Shown: positions 1-9,587 of the stretch, one piece after another
Numbering within the stretch: position 1 is the first letter of the stretch
How the letters are laid out: every line of letters begins with the position of its first letter
Origin: Leuctra nigra
Taxonomy: Eukaryota; Arthropoda; Insecta; Plecoptera; Leuctridae
Length of the DNA stretch: 64,000 bases
Direction: 5' to 3'
NCBI GenBank assembly: GCA_934045905.1
Contig: OW203769.1
Span: 1,426,001-1,490,000 of the forward strand
The notes under the pieces: generated by a model
What the model was told of the DNA's origin: nothing
Database searches by the model: none
The model's input: only the letters and a program-made list of their open reading frames with translations
Program-made: the position numbers and the translations under genes

Positions 1-450
1 ACATTTGATTATCACAAGTGAATGTGAGCAAATTATAAGTACAAAAACATATCAGGATCAATGCAGTCTTGTATATAATGTTACTGGTTGTATCACATGG
101 TTTGGTAACATAATAAGACACAGCATAATAGTACATTTGATTATCACAAGTGAATGAGAGCAAATTACAAGTACACTCGGCAATTCATAAAACGGTATTT
201 GAAATATATGAACTGTCTGAAAAAAATGTGATTGCATCATCCGATGAAGTCTCTGCTAACTCGTCATCTACCTCTAGTAGGTGAGCTCTGATTTCATTGA
301 TAATAACAAGGATGGATTGTCAAGGAACCTGACCAGCAGCCAATCCGTTTCGTTCAAATACCGTTTTATGATTTGCTGGGTGTTCAAAAACATAGCGGAT
401 CAATGCAGTCTTGTATATATACACATAGTTTGGTAATATAATAAGACACA
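1..450. repeat. Imperfect direct duplication of a ~345-bp segment
   Basis: The string acatttgattatcacaag begins at 1, 133 and 853. The string ggatcaatgcagtcttgt occurs near 56 and again near 398. Read together, the segment 47-150 is repeated at 389-870, and the second copy is interrupted by the hAT MITE at 459-836. No coding potential is seen; the short frames here are chance. Confidence 0.6.
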
Positions 451-458
451 GCAGTAGC

Positions 459-836
459 TAGGGCTATGCGAGATTGAAATTTTCCATTTCGATCGAGAAT
501 ATTCGAGCGAGATCACACCTTTTTTGTAAAGCAAATGTAGGTAATGTTTTTGTTGTGAAAGAAAACAATGTAAATTTTCCAGTCACACAAAAAATAAGAT
601 TTGTTTCAAGTCCTTAGACTCAATACATAAAACAATACAAATAATATTTTTAGAAGTGCTACATGGGGATACATAGAAAGTGAGGTGCTAGTTCTGCAAA
701 ATTAATAAAACATTTGAAATCTTGATGGCGAAGTAGATATGCTCGAGACTTGAAAATTCGAGATGGAAATTTGAACATTCGATCGAGATCAAGATGGAGT
801 TTAATCTCGAGAATATTCGAGACTTGCACAGCCCTA
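459..836. mobile_element. hAT-type MITE with perfect 8-bp target duplication
   Basis: The element opens with TAGGGCTATGCGAG and closes with CTTGCACAGCCCTA, an imperfect TIR of the hAT style. It is flanked by the identical 8-mer GCAGTAGC at 451-458 and 837-844. An 8-bp duplication is diagnostic of hAT. The 378-bp interior is AT-rich, has more internal inverted matches (attcgag, tcgatcgag) and no transposase, so it is non-autonomous. The uninterrupted first copy of the local repeat near 110-140 approximates the empty site. Confidence 0.85.
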
Positions 837-966
837 GCAGTAGCACAATAGTACATTTGATTATCACAAGCACGGTGATCACAAGTGAGTTATCTGGTCG
901 TCAACCAACTACACACACAACCATTACACCCAACTAGTTGGTTGATTTCAAAAAACTAGTTTGAAA

Positions 967-2861
967 TCATTGCTCAGTTCTTGTGTTACTTTCAAGGACA
1001 GTAATTATTTCTCTTATAATCTTAATATTTTTTGTCACTCGTGGCCGACCATTGCAATTTTCTGCAAACAAAATTCTAATAGCTTCTTCCCCTCCTTGCA
1101 AGTAAACTTTATTTATGGCATTAAAATTCAAATGGGCTTTAGCTATCTTGGTCAACATCGGTTTGGACAAAACATTTTTAAAAATATGTAAGGTCTCCAC
1201 AATTTCTTTTGCTTTACTAGCTTGCCTCCTCTTCTCAACTTCACTTGCAAAAGAAACATAATATGAGTTCAAAGCAAGGTCAGAAATTGACAGTTTTTTA
1301 ATAATGTTGATAAGTGTGCGGACATCACCCACTGCATTGTGAGCATCAAACAAATTGTCTAATACATTGAGATCTGTAGCAATGCTACTCTGTTTGTATG
1401 AATCTCTACCTGGCAACACAGATTTGAACACCTTCAATGTGTCGATCACACCGCACACTAAGCTATTGAATTTGGGCAGCATATGCAACGCACCAAGTTC
1501 TTTGAGCGTGAAGCGCACATCGAAAGCAATGTTGTGGCCTACAAGAATAATGGGACTATGGAACTGTTCGAAGAAAGACATGAGTCCAGTCCATGCTGAG
1601 TCTCTTGGCAGAGTCGGTTTCTTCTCACCATGTAGGAAAAGTTCACCATTCCGAACATGCAGTCCTGTCACTTCCGTCACTTTGTCGGGAATGTTCTTTG
1701 GTTGAATGTAGCAAGTATAAACATTGCCATCTACCATTGCTGCAATTTGCACAACCTCTGAAGCAGTTGAAACACCAGATGTTTCAAGATCGAAGTAAGC
1801 ATGCTTGGCACCATTCGCAGTTATGTTGGCCTGTGGAGCAAAATCATTAGTATCTTCAGGCATTACACTTGCTAATAAGCCCATACCTGACTCATATGAC
1901 AGTCCTTCTCTATTTTTAACTCGGCTGGCATGATTTGAACGTTTATTTTTTAAAAATAACCGACGCCGTTTACTACGAGTGGAGCATTTTCTGTCTCGGA
2001 CCATTCTACGTTTCCTGTCAACAGAGGTTCTAAAGTTTTCTGTGTGAGCTCCAGGTGACAAGCCAAGTGATTTATTGACTGACAAGACATATTGAGTTCC
2101 TATATTTACTTGACTAACTGCAGCAGCAACGCGAAAGTCATTTGATTCACTACCGCTGTAAAATTTTGCTTTTGGGTTTTTTGCTGAAATTGCAGAATTC
2201 AAAGCTTCGTTGGCCTGCGTTGAAGCGCAAGGGGCAATCTTTGTGGAATTGTTGGCGAACCTAACAAATATTTCACGTATCGAACTATATAGGTCATCAC
2301 CAGTCAAGCACTCGCCCTTAGGTAACGAAAGATACCTGGACTCAGGAAATGGTTTGCATTTAAAACGACACCAAGAACCACACTTCTCGTGTTTACCAAA
2401 AACATGTTCTGGAATATTCAGCAACGCTTTGTTAAGTTCGATTGGATTGTTCTTATGTTGTGCAACAGCATACCCAAAACACTTCTGCAAATATTGGATT
2501 ACAGGAGTTGAAAGCTTTTTGTGTTTAAGTTTATAAAAACTATTGCCTAATGATTTCTTGCAGTGGTTCAGGTCAGACCATTTTGTGATGTTGGTTCCAT
2601 CTCGCCTCAAAGCAGCCATCGTAGAACTGTCGTCGTCGCCTACAAGAATCTTCACTTCCACCTGCGATTGCTGGAGAACGGAGCTGTGTGCCACCAACTG
2701 AACAGCTATGTCGGGCTCCATAGCCTTTGCACTGCCCGTGAAGTTGCACCGACAGTCGTGTTCTTCTTTCGGAACCTTTCTATCACACTTGCGGCAAATT
2801 TTACATCTTGTGGCGAAGTCCAGGACTTTTCTGGTATGGTAGCCCATGAGTGCACCGTGAC
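967..2861 (-). CDS. Exon 4: transposase C-terminal half plus DEDDh exonuclease domain
   Basis: The exon opens after CTCTCTAG with GHGALMGYHTRKVLDFATRC, the conserved core following the FDAGWQ motif of exon 3. A cysteine/histidine cluster (CKICRKCD..HDCRC) and VGDDDSST, a likely catalytic aspartate region, follow. Residues about 355-520 of this exon match the DEDDh exonuclease of the PML C-terminal type: YFDLETSG (motif I, D and E), VGHNIAFDVR (motif II, D), and DAHNAVGDVRTL (motif III, H and D). All five acidic/histidine positions are present, so the exonuclease looks competent. The last ~70 residues are basic and end at a TGA (967-969). The region between the two domains (residues about 270-330) is strongly basic (RKRRMVRDRK, RSKRRRLF), fitting a nuclear or DNA-binding linker. 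The domain reading rests on motif recall, not a search. Confidence 0.85.
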
Positions 2862-2983
2862 CTAGAGAGAGAAAACAAATAATTTAGTTACTCAAGTGAT
2901 TATAGTAGATGGAAGCCTTGATATAGTAAAAATACAAAATTATAGACTTTGCAGTTTGAGATACAAACAGTTTCTGTACATAC

Positions 2984-3609
2984 CTGACTGGCTATTGTAG
3001 CTTCTACCATTGCCCCTCATTTGCCAACCAGCATCAAAAGTGCCAGCTATTGGAATGATATCCGAGTTGCTCGGTGCAATGAAGCTTGTAGTCAATGTGG
3101 AGCGGGGAGTAGTGCTGGCCGAGTTGCTCGGTGCAATGAAGCTTGTAGTCAATGTGGAGCTGGCCGAGTTGCTCGGTGCAATGAAGCTTGTAGTCAATGT
3201 GGAGCGGGGAGTAGTGCTGGCCGAGTTGCTCGGTGCAATGAAGCTTGTAGTCAATGTGGAGCGGGGAGTAGTGCTGGTCGAGTTGCTCGGTGCAATGAAG
3301 CTTGTAGTCAATGTGGAGCTGGCCGAGTTGCTCGGTGCAATGAAGCTTGTAGTCAATGTGGAGCTGGCCGAGTTGCTCGGTGCAATGAAGCTTGTAGTCA
3401 ATGTGGAGCGGGGAGTAGTGCTGGCTGAATTGCTCGGTGCAATGAAGCTTGTAGTCAATGTGGAGCTGGCCGAGTTGCTCGGTGCAATGAAGCTTGTAGT
3501 CAATGTGGAGCGGAGAGTAGTGCTGGCTGAGTTGCTCGGTGCAATGAAGCTTGTAGTCAATGTGGAGCGGGGAGTAGTGCTGGCCGAGTTGCTCGGTGGT
3601 GGAATGATG
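2984..3609 (-). CDS. Exon 3: expanded repeat linker and FDAGWQ transposase motif
   Basis: The exon is bounded by acceptor CTGCGACTAG and donor TCAG/GTATGT. Most of it is ten tandem copies of LTTSFIAPSNSAS(T/S)T, with or without the four extra residues TPRS. The repeat ends just before SDIIPIAGTFDAGWQMRG, which corresponds to the conserved (S/F)DxGWQxRG motif of the transposase, including its first likely catalytic aspartate. GRSYNSQSG then splices into exon 4. The repeat units are multiples of three (45 and 57 bp), so expansion kept the frame. The plus-strand frame over the same bases is only the complement of the repeat. Confidence 0.75.
3060..3600. repeat. Coding minisatellite, 45- and 57-bp units, ten copies
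   Basis: The plus strand shows gcaatgaagcttgtagtcaa beginning near 3077, 3133, 3178, 3235, 3292, 3337, 3382, 3439, 3484 and 3541. Spacings are 45 or 57 bp; the long form adds cggggagtagtg. Copies are nearly identical, with a few single changes (3283, 3426, 3511), so the array is young or homogenised. It lies inside exon 3 of the transposase gene. Confidence 0.95.
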
Positions 3610-4099
3610 CTAGTCGCAGAAAAAAAAATTGAATCAGTTGAATATTTTGTGTATACATAGAAAAAGTTAATTTAACGCAAACATTCTACCGTAGAATAAG
3701 AAAATTAGAAGAACACATACATTATATATTTTAGGCTAAGTGAACTGTATCTTACTTATCATGACATGGTGCAACCGGGCCTTAGAAAACTATATTTATT
3801 TATTTAGCGAATGGATGTGTGTAGGAAATCATAATTTCTTTCGGTTTCAATCAAAAACGTATGCTACTGAGTAGTACAGGGGTAACTGTCTTAAAAATTA
3901 TCAGTAAAAGAAGGCAAGAGTGACTTTTATAACTTGAACTAAACTTCACTAATTTACTGACAGGTAGGATACACATCTAAACTGCATTTAATCAAGATTG
4001 TGACTGTCTCATTAATGGTTGAATATTGTTGAAGAAACAATGTAGATGGACCACTTTTAAATAATGAAATACCCACCTAGGCAGAAGGTAGGTACCTAC

Positions 4100-4406
4100 C
4101 TCTGTACTGTGTTCACACCACTTCGTAACAAATTGCTCACTGCAGCATGAGTCGGGAACTTTCGAGAGAAGATGGCATCAACTTCTGTCCTGTCTTGCAC
4201 AGAAACTCCTTCTGAAATAGGGTGTATTATTGAGAGTTCCCTCTCAATTTCTGCCATTGTCAGACATGTTTGCTTCGCCACCTTCTCTATGACAGGTCCA
4301 ACTGCCCTTTCATGCCGCTTCAGTAAGCCTTCAGAAACTGGAGGGATGTTTAGCATTGAAAATACGTTGTTTAGTTGTTAAGCACCAATTCCCGCGTCAA
4401 TCATTC
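4100..4406 (-). pseudogene. Exon 2 of the Mutator-like transposase, with in-frame TAA
   Basis: Acceptor AAG at 4408-4407 and donor AGAG/GTAGGT at 4100 bound the exon. With the G carried from exon 1 it reads AIGMIDAGIGA, then a stop at 4378-4380, then QLNNVFSMLNIPPVSEGLLK and RHERAVGPVIEKVAKQTC. These are the conserved N-terminal blocks of the animal Mutator-like domain. Homology continues on both sides of the stop without a frameshift, so the lesion is one codon. An ORF finder sees only the part starting at the internal Met (4356). Confidence 0.8.
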
Positions 4407-4646
4407 CTTAAATCAAAGAAAGGTGTTTATTCTTAAACCCGTTGTACAATTCATAGTTTGCTCGAGGTTCTTTTGTTTTACATCAACAATGTAAAAAAGT
4501 ATATTTTCGGCCATTTTGGTGTACAGTTGTCAAGTTGATTTAAACTAATTATTATCAATTAGTTGAAGATAGTTTGTAAATGAGGTGGTTTTATACATAT
4601 AATAACTTCTTCTGCAGCCTACAATTGCACAGGTTACCATAAATAC

Positions 4647-5050
4647 TATCCCCATAAAAAAACACTTCGTGTAAAAATACCAGCCAAGTCTCTTCTACAA
4701 AAAAAATATATGAAATCTAAAAATTCTGCACTGAAAAGTAATGATATCAAAAAATTTGCCAAGTCAAAACTTTATTTGAAAATCAAAAAATACTTGGCGC
4801 ATCGTGTATATTAATAGCTTAGAAGTATAGGCCAGATATAAAATATACATAATATATAAACACATATAGTATACCTATAATGCCCTAAAAAATCGATGCG
4901 CCAAGTATTTTTTGATTTTCAAATAAAGTTTTGACTTGGCAAATTTTTTGATATCATTACTTTTCAGTGCAGAATTTTTAGATTTCATATTTTTTTTTTG
5001 TAGAAGAGACTTGGCTGGTATTTTTACACGAAGTGTTTTTTATGGGGATA
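4647..5050. repeat. Foldback at the 5' end of H1
   Basis: Near-perfect inverted repeat: arms 4647-4804 and 4894-5050 with an 89-nt loop. Outer ends are TATCCCCATAAAAAA and its complement; inner ends are CTTGGCGCATCG and its complement. Four other copies of this foldback occur in the window (16181, 24605, 25595, and a diverged one at 40612). Confidence 0.9.
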
Positions 5051-6053
5051 TCACTCCTTTTTTTAGTTTATTCTAACAATTTGTGACACATATGAAATGA
5101 ACAATTACTAAATTATTTTCAAAAATCATCACCCTTTACAATTTGGTTACTACTAATGAATAGCAGCGTATGGTCCTAAATAATTGCTTTAAATGATCTT
5201 TCATGAAGAATAGCAAAGGTTTCATTCCAATCTGTCAACCTAGTTCCGAGATATGGCAACCCTTCGGTTTTCAAAATGGCTGCTAAACTTTCTGCAATGC
5301 ACATAGAATTTATTTCTATAAATGATGTGTATCATTTTAAGCTTTCTGAATATGTATTTATTGTATAGGAGGGAATTATAATAATTTATACATTTAATTG
5401 ACGTCATTTCCGGTCTCATAAATAGGAAAATTCTATTTGTACTGTTCATATTCCATAGAGATGGCCTTCCGAATCGTTTGGCGCTAGTTTCATACCGATT
5501 TGTCTACCAGTTTTTGAGATATGACGTTACTTCCGGTTGGCGGCGGCTGAAATCTCTGACCCCTTGAAGTATATTTTAAACATGATTACAATTTTTTAAG
5601 CTGTCTCAAATAGTATATTTATTGCATCAAAATAAAAATTTGTGAGATTATTAAAATGTGTGACGTCATTTCCGGTTTAGGTATGGGAAACTGCAAATAT
5701 TATTGATGATAATACATAAAGTTGACTGTCTAAATTGTTTTTCGCTGGTTTCGTTGAAATATATTTATCCGTTATTGAGATATGATGTCACTTCCGGTTT
5801 CAAAATGGCGGCTTCCGGTTGATTTATAACAAGTCACATAAGACGTCAAAAGTACATACGTTACATAAATATCAAAATAATCGGATCAACCTTTGTTGCC
5901 AAAAAGCCAATCGATGTATTTCAAATTTCATTATGTCATTTCCGGTTTCTTTAACATAATGTTTAGCCTTTTGCTACTTATAATGCATATAGATGACCGT
6001 TTGAATCGTTTGGCGCAATTTTCGTTCCAATCGGTCCAGCCGTTGACGAGATA

Positions 6054-6083
6054 TGACGTCACTTCCGGTTTCAAAATGGCGGC
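6054..6083 (+). promoter_or_regulatory. CRE + ETS + YY1-like composite module (H1)
   Basis: TGACGTCA (6054-6061, palindromic CREB/ATF consensus) overlaps ACTTCCGG (6061-6068, ETS/GABPA core) and is followed by AAAATGGCGGC (6073-6083, YY1/PHO consensus). The same order and spacing recur in other copies of the family. Whether any factor binds is inference. Confidence 0.5.
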
Positions 6084-6220
6084 ACAAAAAATTCATGGGG
6101 TGAAGGTTAAATCAAACGCCAAAAGTGCACACGTGGTAAAAATGTGGGATCAATCGGTTCAGCCGTTTAGGCTGTGGCCTGTTTACCGGATTTGAATTCC
6201 AGGAGACTACTACTACTGAG

Positions 6221-6255
<35 letters not shown>

Positions 6256-6646
6256 GAAAACCCCCCTAAAACACTGTTTTCACGGCCCTCTAGCGCGCAA
6301 AGGGCGTAACCTATTGTTCCCAAATTTGGTATATGTTGTAGGGTGGGCCATAGCTCGAAATTAAGTTATATCGCAACAATGTGAGATTTTCCAATTTTAA
6401 GATCCAGTAGGCCGAAAATGCCACTTTGATGCTTACAGTAAAAGTGGGTTTGCTCCAGCCTTTTTAAATGAGTGTGTGCGCGCGCCGTACGACTTGGCTG
6501 GCGTGGAGCGACCGCTCCACTAGATCAAATAAATACTGAAAAACAGATTGACAATCATTCTGACATGTTACACCAAGATGGCCGCGCAACAATGAGATGA
6601 TGTCACAAGCAAACTATGAATACAAATACAAATCAAATTTCAGAAT

Positions 6647-6745
6647 TACTAGGTAGGTACCTTAGGTACCTAGGTAGGTACTTATAGGCCTACCTAGGTA
6701 GGTACTTAGGTAGGTAGTACTACTAAGTAGGTAGGTTTATTAGTA
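6647..6745. repeat. TAGG-rich microsatellite
   Basis: Runs of taggtaggtacc and cctaggtaggta fill this stretch, just downstream of the exon 1 donor. Short TAGGTA clusters also recur near 7990-8120 and 60265-60290. Although TTAGG is the insect telomere unit, this is not a regular TTAGG array. Confidence 0.7.
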
Positions 6746-6756
6746 CTAAAACTTAC

Positions 6757-7114
6757 CAATAGCAACCTTGAAGTTCACGTCATATATCTTTCTTGCACTT
6801 GCAGGCGAAATTCTCGAATTTGAAGTGTTGACTTTTTCAACGAAGCCACAATTCCTACATTGAATATCGAAAATACTGTTGAGGCCATGTTTTGATTCTG
6901 CACTACGGTCACGAAGGGAGAGTGGCAATGCGCACTGCTCACACCACAGTTCTCTAGCCAAAACGTCTAAATCAACTATCCTTCTACCACTGTCTTTCGA
7001 TACATAATTACTTTTATTGACAATTTTTGGTACAGAACCTACTGTTGTACGTCTTTTAAACTCTTTTGAACGTAAAAAGCGGCCACAATTCGCCCGAGGC
7101 TGATCACTCGCCAT
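6757..7114 (-). CDS. Exon 1: N-terminal zinc-ribbon-like part of the Mutator-like transposase
   Basis: The exon reads from MASDQ through GRRIVDLDVLARELWCEQC, SIFDIQCRNCGFVEKVNTSN to YDVNFKVAIG, ending at donor ATTG/GTAAGT (6757/6756). Two CxxC pairs (CEQC, CRNC) form a zinc-ribbon-like pair. This is the usual start of the domain. Only 31 bp separate the ATG from the TIR of the neighbouring 4.7-kb element, so the original promoter is probably lost or supplied by that element. Confidence 0.85.
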
Positions 7115-7345
7115 CTTGACACTAAGCCACACCTCCTAGTTCCTACCCTACAAACACTGGGCGGCCCGGGCTTCTGCCCATCTAGCGCCCAAGTGGGACG
7201 TCCCGGGCGGGAACTACTAGGGCATGCCCTGGGCCTGCCCAACGGAGCCCAACCGATCCGTTTTATCTGGCTGTAAAATTTCTAGGAATGTCCCGTCTTG
7301 GTCCCGCCCGGGAATGGCTAGGGACGGCCCGCGCGGGCGCTACGA

Positions 7346-9041
7346 CTGTTTGAATTTGAGCTGCTCTAATGACTTATTTTTTTCATATTTATAACTTAAT
7401 TTCTATAATAATTACATCTACATTTCACATGGATATATTGATTTAAGAATAAATATGTTTACAATTCCAAAGCAAAGTATTCATACCATTTTAAACGTTA
7501 TTAGTAAAGTTTCTTTTATGAACTCGGCAGTCGGCCATCTTCGTGAATCAACTTGTTTCCGTTCTCCCTTCTTCATTTCAAACGCGGCGTTTGACGTTTG
7601 TTGATATTTTACAGAGTGTCATGAGTGTGTAGTTTACGTCCTTTTGAGTGATTTTGAATGTGATTTCAATTATTATCTGTGTCCGTGAATGCGTGTTCAC
7701 TGCTGAATAGTTTGTCTCAGTTCAAACCATTTAATGTGACACAAATCGTGAAATAATTACAGTTTTGTTGTGCCTCTTTTGTTTGGATTTTCATCACAGA
7801 GCCATACAACCCATTGAAGGTGAGTCTTCATCACAACTACATAAGTATCCAGGCATTAATCGTTGTTACTTTAGTTTTGTATGCTGGGGATACTAATAAA
7901 CCAATAGGTAGTGTGACCAATGTTCAGTAAACATTAACCTCACATGTACATTTTTGAAATGTAGCAATTTATGCAAAGTAAAATTTCCAACTAGGTAGGA
8001 CCTAGGTAACTAGGTAGTTTAGGTATTTATAAAATAAATAAAGTAGGTAAACAGTTTGCTTGGCGTGGTAGTCTATACATATCAGTGGTATAGTCAGTAG
8101 GAACCCTACCTGTAGGTACCTAGTACGTACCTCCGCCTATTTTGGGAATATTTTCACCCTACATTAACCAATAACCATCCCACATACCTACCAAGGCACC
8201 TACTGCAGTTTTAATAATGTTACTTGTTAAAGGTGAATCTACTCTGGAAGAAATAGGCTATTAAGATATTGAACTCCAGAAACAAAGCGCGTATTCGTCC
8301 TGCGAGCGAACCAAGCTGTATCGTCAAACCGAGCCGAAACATTAAGAACCGAACCGAGCAGAGTGGTAAATATTTTCATTATATTTAATTATTTAACTTT
8401 ATCAAGGATTTTAGATATAGGTACAGCAATTATTTTTGTTTATGTAGGTACCTTACAAGGCCAATAACAAACATTTTTGTTGTGATCCGAAAGTAAAAAT
8501 TATGTTGCATGGAAATTACATTCTTGTCGGGGGTAGTAGATACATACATTGAATGGTGGTCCCGCTTCATTCAAATACGTAGTAAAATTTTTGAGATTGA
8601 ATGTTGTCATCCAAAAAAATAAACCGCACTTTTGAATTTCCTCTAACGCGCCGGTGGTAAGAGAGCAGCCATTCCATGCGAATGCAGACATATGCCACAT
8701 AATACATATGACTGCTGAATTATTAAATGTAAATAAATCAGCATGTTTTTATATTATATTCATGGTATTTTCTTGCTGATTCCAAATATGTAATCAGTTT
8801 TGTGCTAAGTTTGAATAGTTATTTTGTTATCAGTAAAATTGTGGGACCGCATTTAAATTTAAATTTTGTGTCGAATCATGTAAATTACATAAAAAATTTA
8901 GAAGGCTGCACAATGATCCTAACTATTTTTATTTTGATGAATAAGATGCTGAACATAGCATCTTACAACCGTACACCCGTAACACGGAATGGCTGAGAGG
9001 AAATTAATTTGAGTTGCTAACTTTCACCTTACTTTTTGTAG
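7346..9041. other. Interior of the 4.7-kb element, left half; no recognised gene
   Basis: AT-rich. 7500-7819 has the look of a 5' untranslated exon (mixed composition, then GAAG/GTGAGTC). 8255-8370 has a short open stretch (coding sense plus strand) rich in R/K/S, followed by GTAAAT. No motif was recognised in either. Confidence 0.3.
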
Positions 9042-9587
9042 GTTCTACAGATTCACCGTGAACTTGCCCTGCTCTTATTCTAGAGTCGATTTAATTGCCT
9101 ACCTACTTCAATTAAAAAGTAAATTTACTTCTTGGCAAATTAGCGAGAATTCTGAAGATGCACAGGACTTGGGACTTCATCGAGTTAATGGATTAAATGT
9201 TACCTACCCTACAGATGTAATGATTCAGAACTCTCTGATGGTAAGCCACATTTTAGTATTTTATATGTGTAGTATTTCCTCTAACCTTACCTTTAAATCA
9301 CATTTATGCAATATAGAATGTTTCAAATTTTTATTGGGGTTTTAAATAAATAGTGTACTACCTAATGGTAATAATTTTACCTCAAGTGATTATTGTGGCA
9401 GGTCACACAACACAAAAGTGATTTTTGTATTATTCATTGCCAAGAAGTTTATCCTATCAATTTACAAATTCTTCATTGAATCTATCTTTATTTTTTTTAG
9501 GGATCACTCTGTGCCAAAAATTCAATTTTAAAATTTTTTGTAAAGACTGTTATTTGCAGCTATCTGCTATTGCAGTTATTTACATAA
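9042..9587 (+). CDS. Possible two-exon ORF inside the TIR element, unrecognised
   Basis: Acceptor CTTTTTGTAG (9041) opens a frame of 66 codons (9042-9240, reading from the second base) containing VNLPCSYSRVDLIAYLLQLK and ending MIQNSLM at donor GATG/GTAAGC (phase 0). A second acceptor TATTTTTTTTAG (9500) starts GSLCAKNSILKFFVKTVIC, which stays in frame to a TAA at 9585-9587. Upstream coding exons were not found in a matching phase. No family was recognised. It could be chance splice-like sequence in AT-rich DNA. Confidence 0.3.

Larger units (their letters stand above)
4647..6525 (+). mobile_element. Helentron-like non-autonomous element, copy H1 (full length), inside intron 1
   Basis: The 5' part is a foldback (4647-5050) followed by GATATCACTCC. 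The middle holds repeated modules containing TGACGTCA, CACTTCCGG and AAAATGGCGGC. Next come an (ATT)n run (6222-6254) and a conserved 3' block (tttcacggccctctagcgcg through agatccagtaggccgaaaat). The 3' end is GTACGACTTGGCTGG, a hairpin TGGAGCG/CGCTCCA (6504-6519) and CTAGAT (6520-6525). A hairpin next to a CTAG end is Helitron-like. The inverted 11-mer CCAGCCAAGTC near the 5' end and GACTTGGCTGG near the 3' end fits the Helentron/Helitron2 pattern. It has no ORF. It accounts for most of the 2,350-bp intron 1. Confidence 0.65.
967..7114 (-). pseudogene. Mutator-like transposase fused to PML-type DEDDh exonuclease, four exons, one in-frame stop
   Basis: Gene model read on the minus strand: exon 1 7114-6757, exon 2 4406-4100, exon 3 3609-2984, exon 4 2861-967. 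Each intron has a GT donor (GTAAGT, GTAGGT, GTATGT) and an AG acceptor, and the phases (1, 2, 1) join without loss of frame, giving about 1,060 codons. Exons 1-3 and the start of exon 4 resemble the animal Mutator-like transposase domain. The C-terminal third of exon 4 is a 3'-5' exonuclease fold. A TAA codon at 4378-4380 interrupts a conserved stretch (IGA-stop-QLNNVFS), so this copy is probably dead unless the stop is an allele or a base error. The start MASDQ at 7114 is chosen because AAGATGGCG is a good initiation context. Element ends were not found. Confidence 0.8.

Noticed and set aside
3060..3600. CRISPR-like regular repeats (also at 48470, 58461, 63175)
   Set aside because: Spacers are not unique, repeats are contiguous tandem units, and the genome is eukaryotic.
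3010..3660. Long plus-strand frames over the minisatellite
   Set aside because: They are the complement of the coding repeat in exon 3; splice sites and homology support the minus strand.
6647..6745. Telomeric TTAGG array
   Set aside because: Words are TAGG/TAGGTACC mixtures without a regular 5-bp period.
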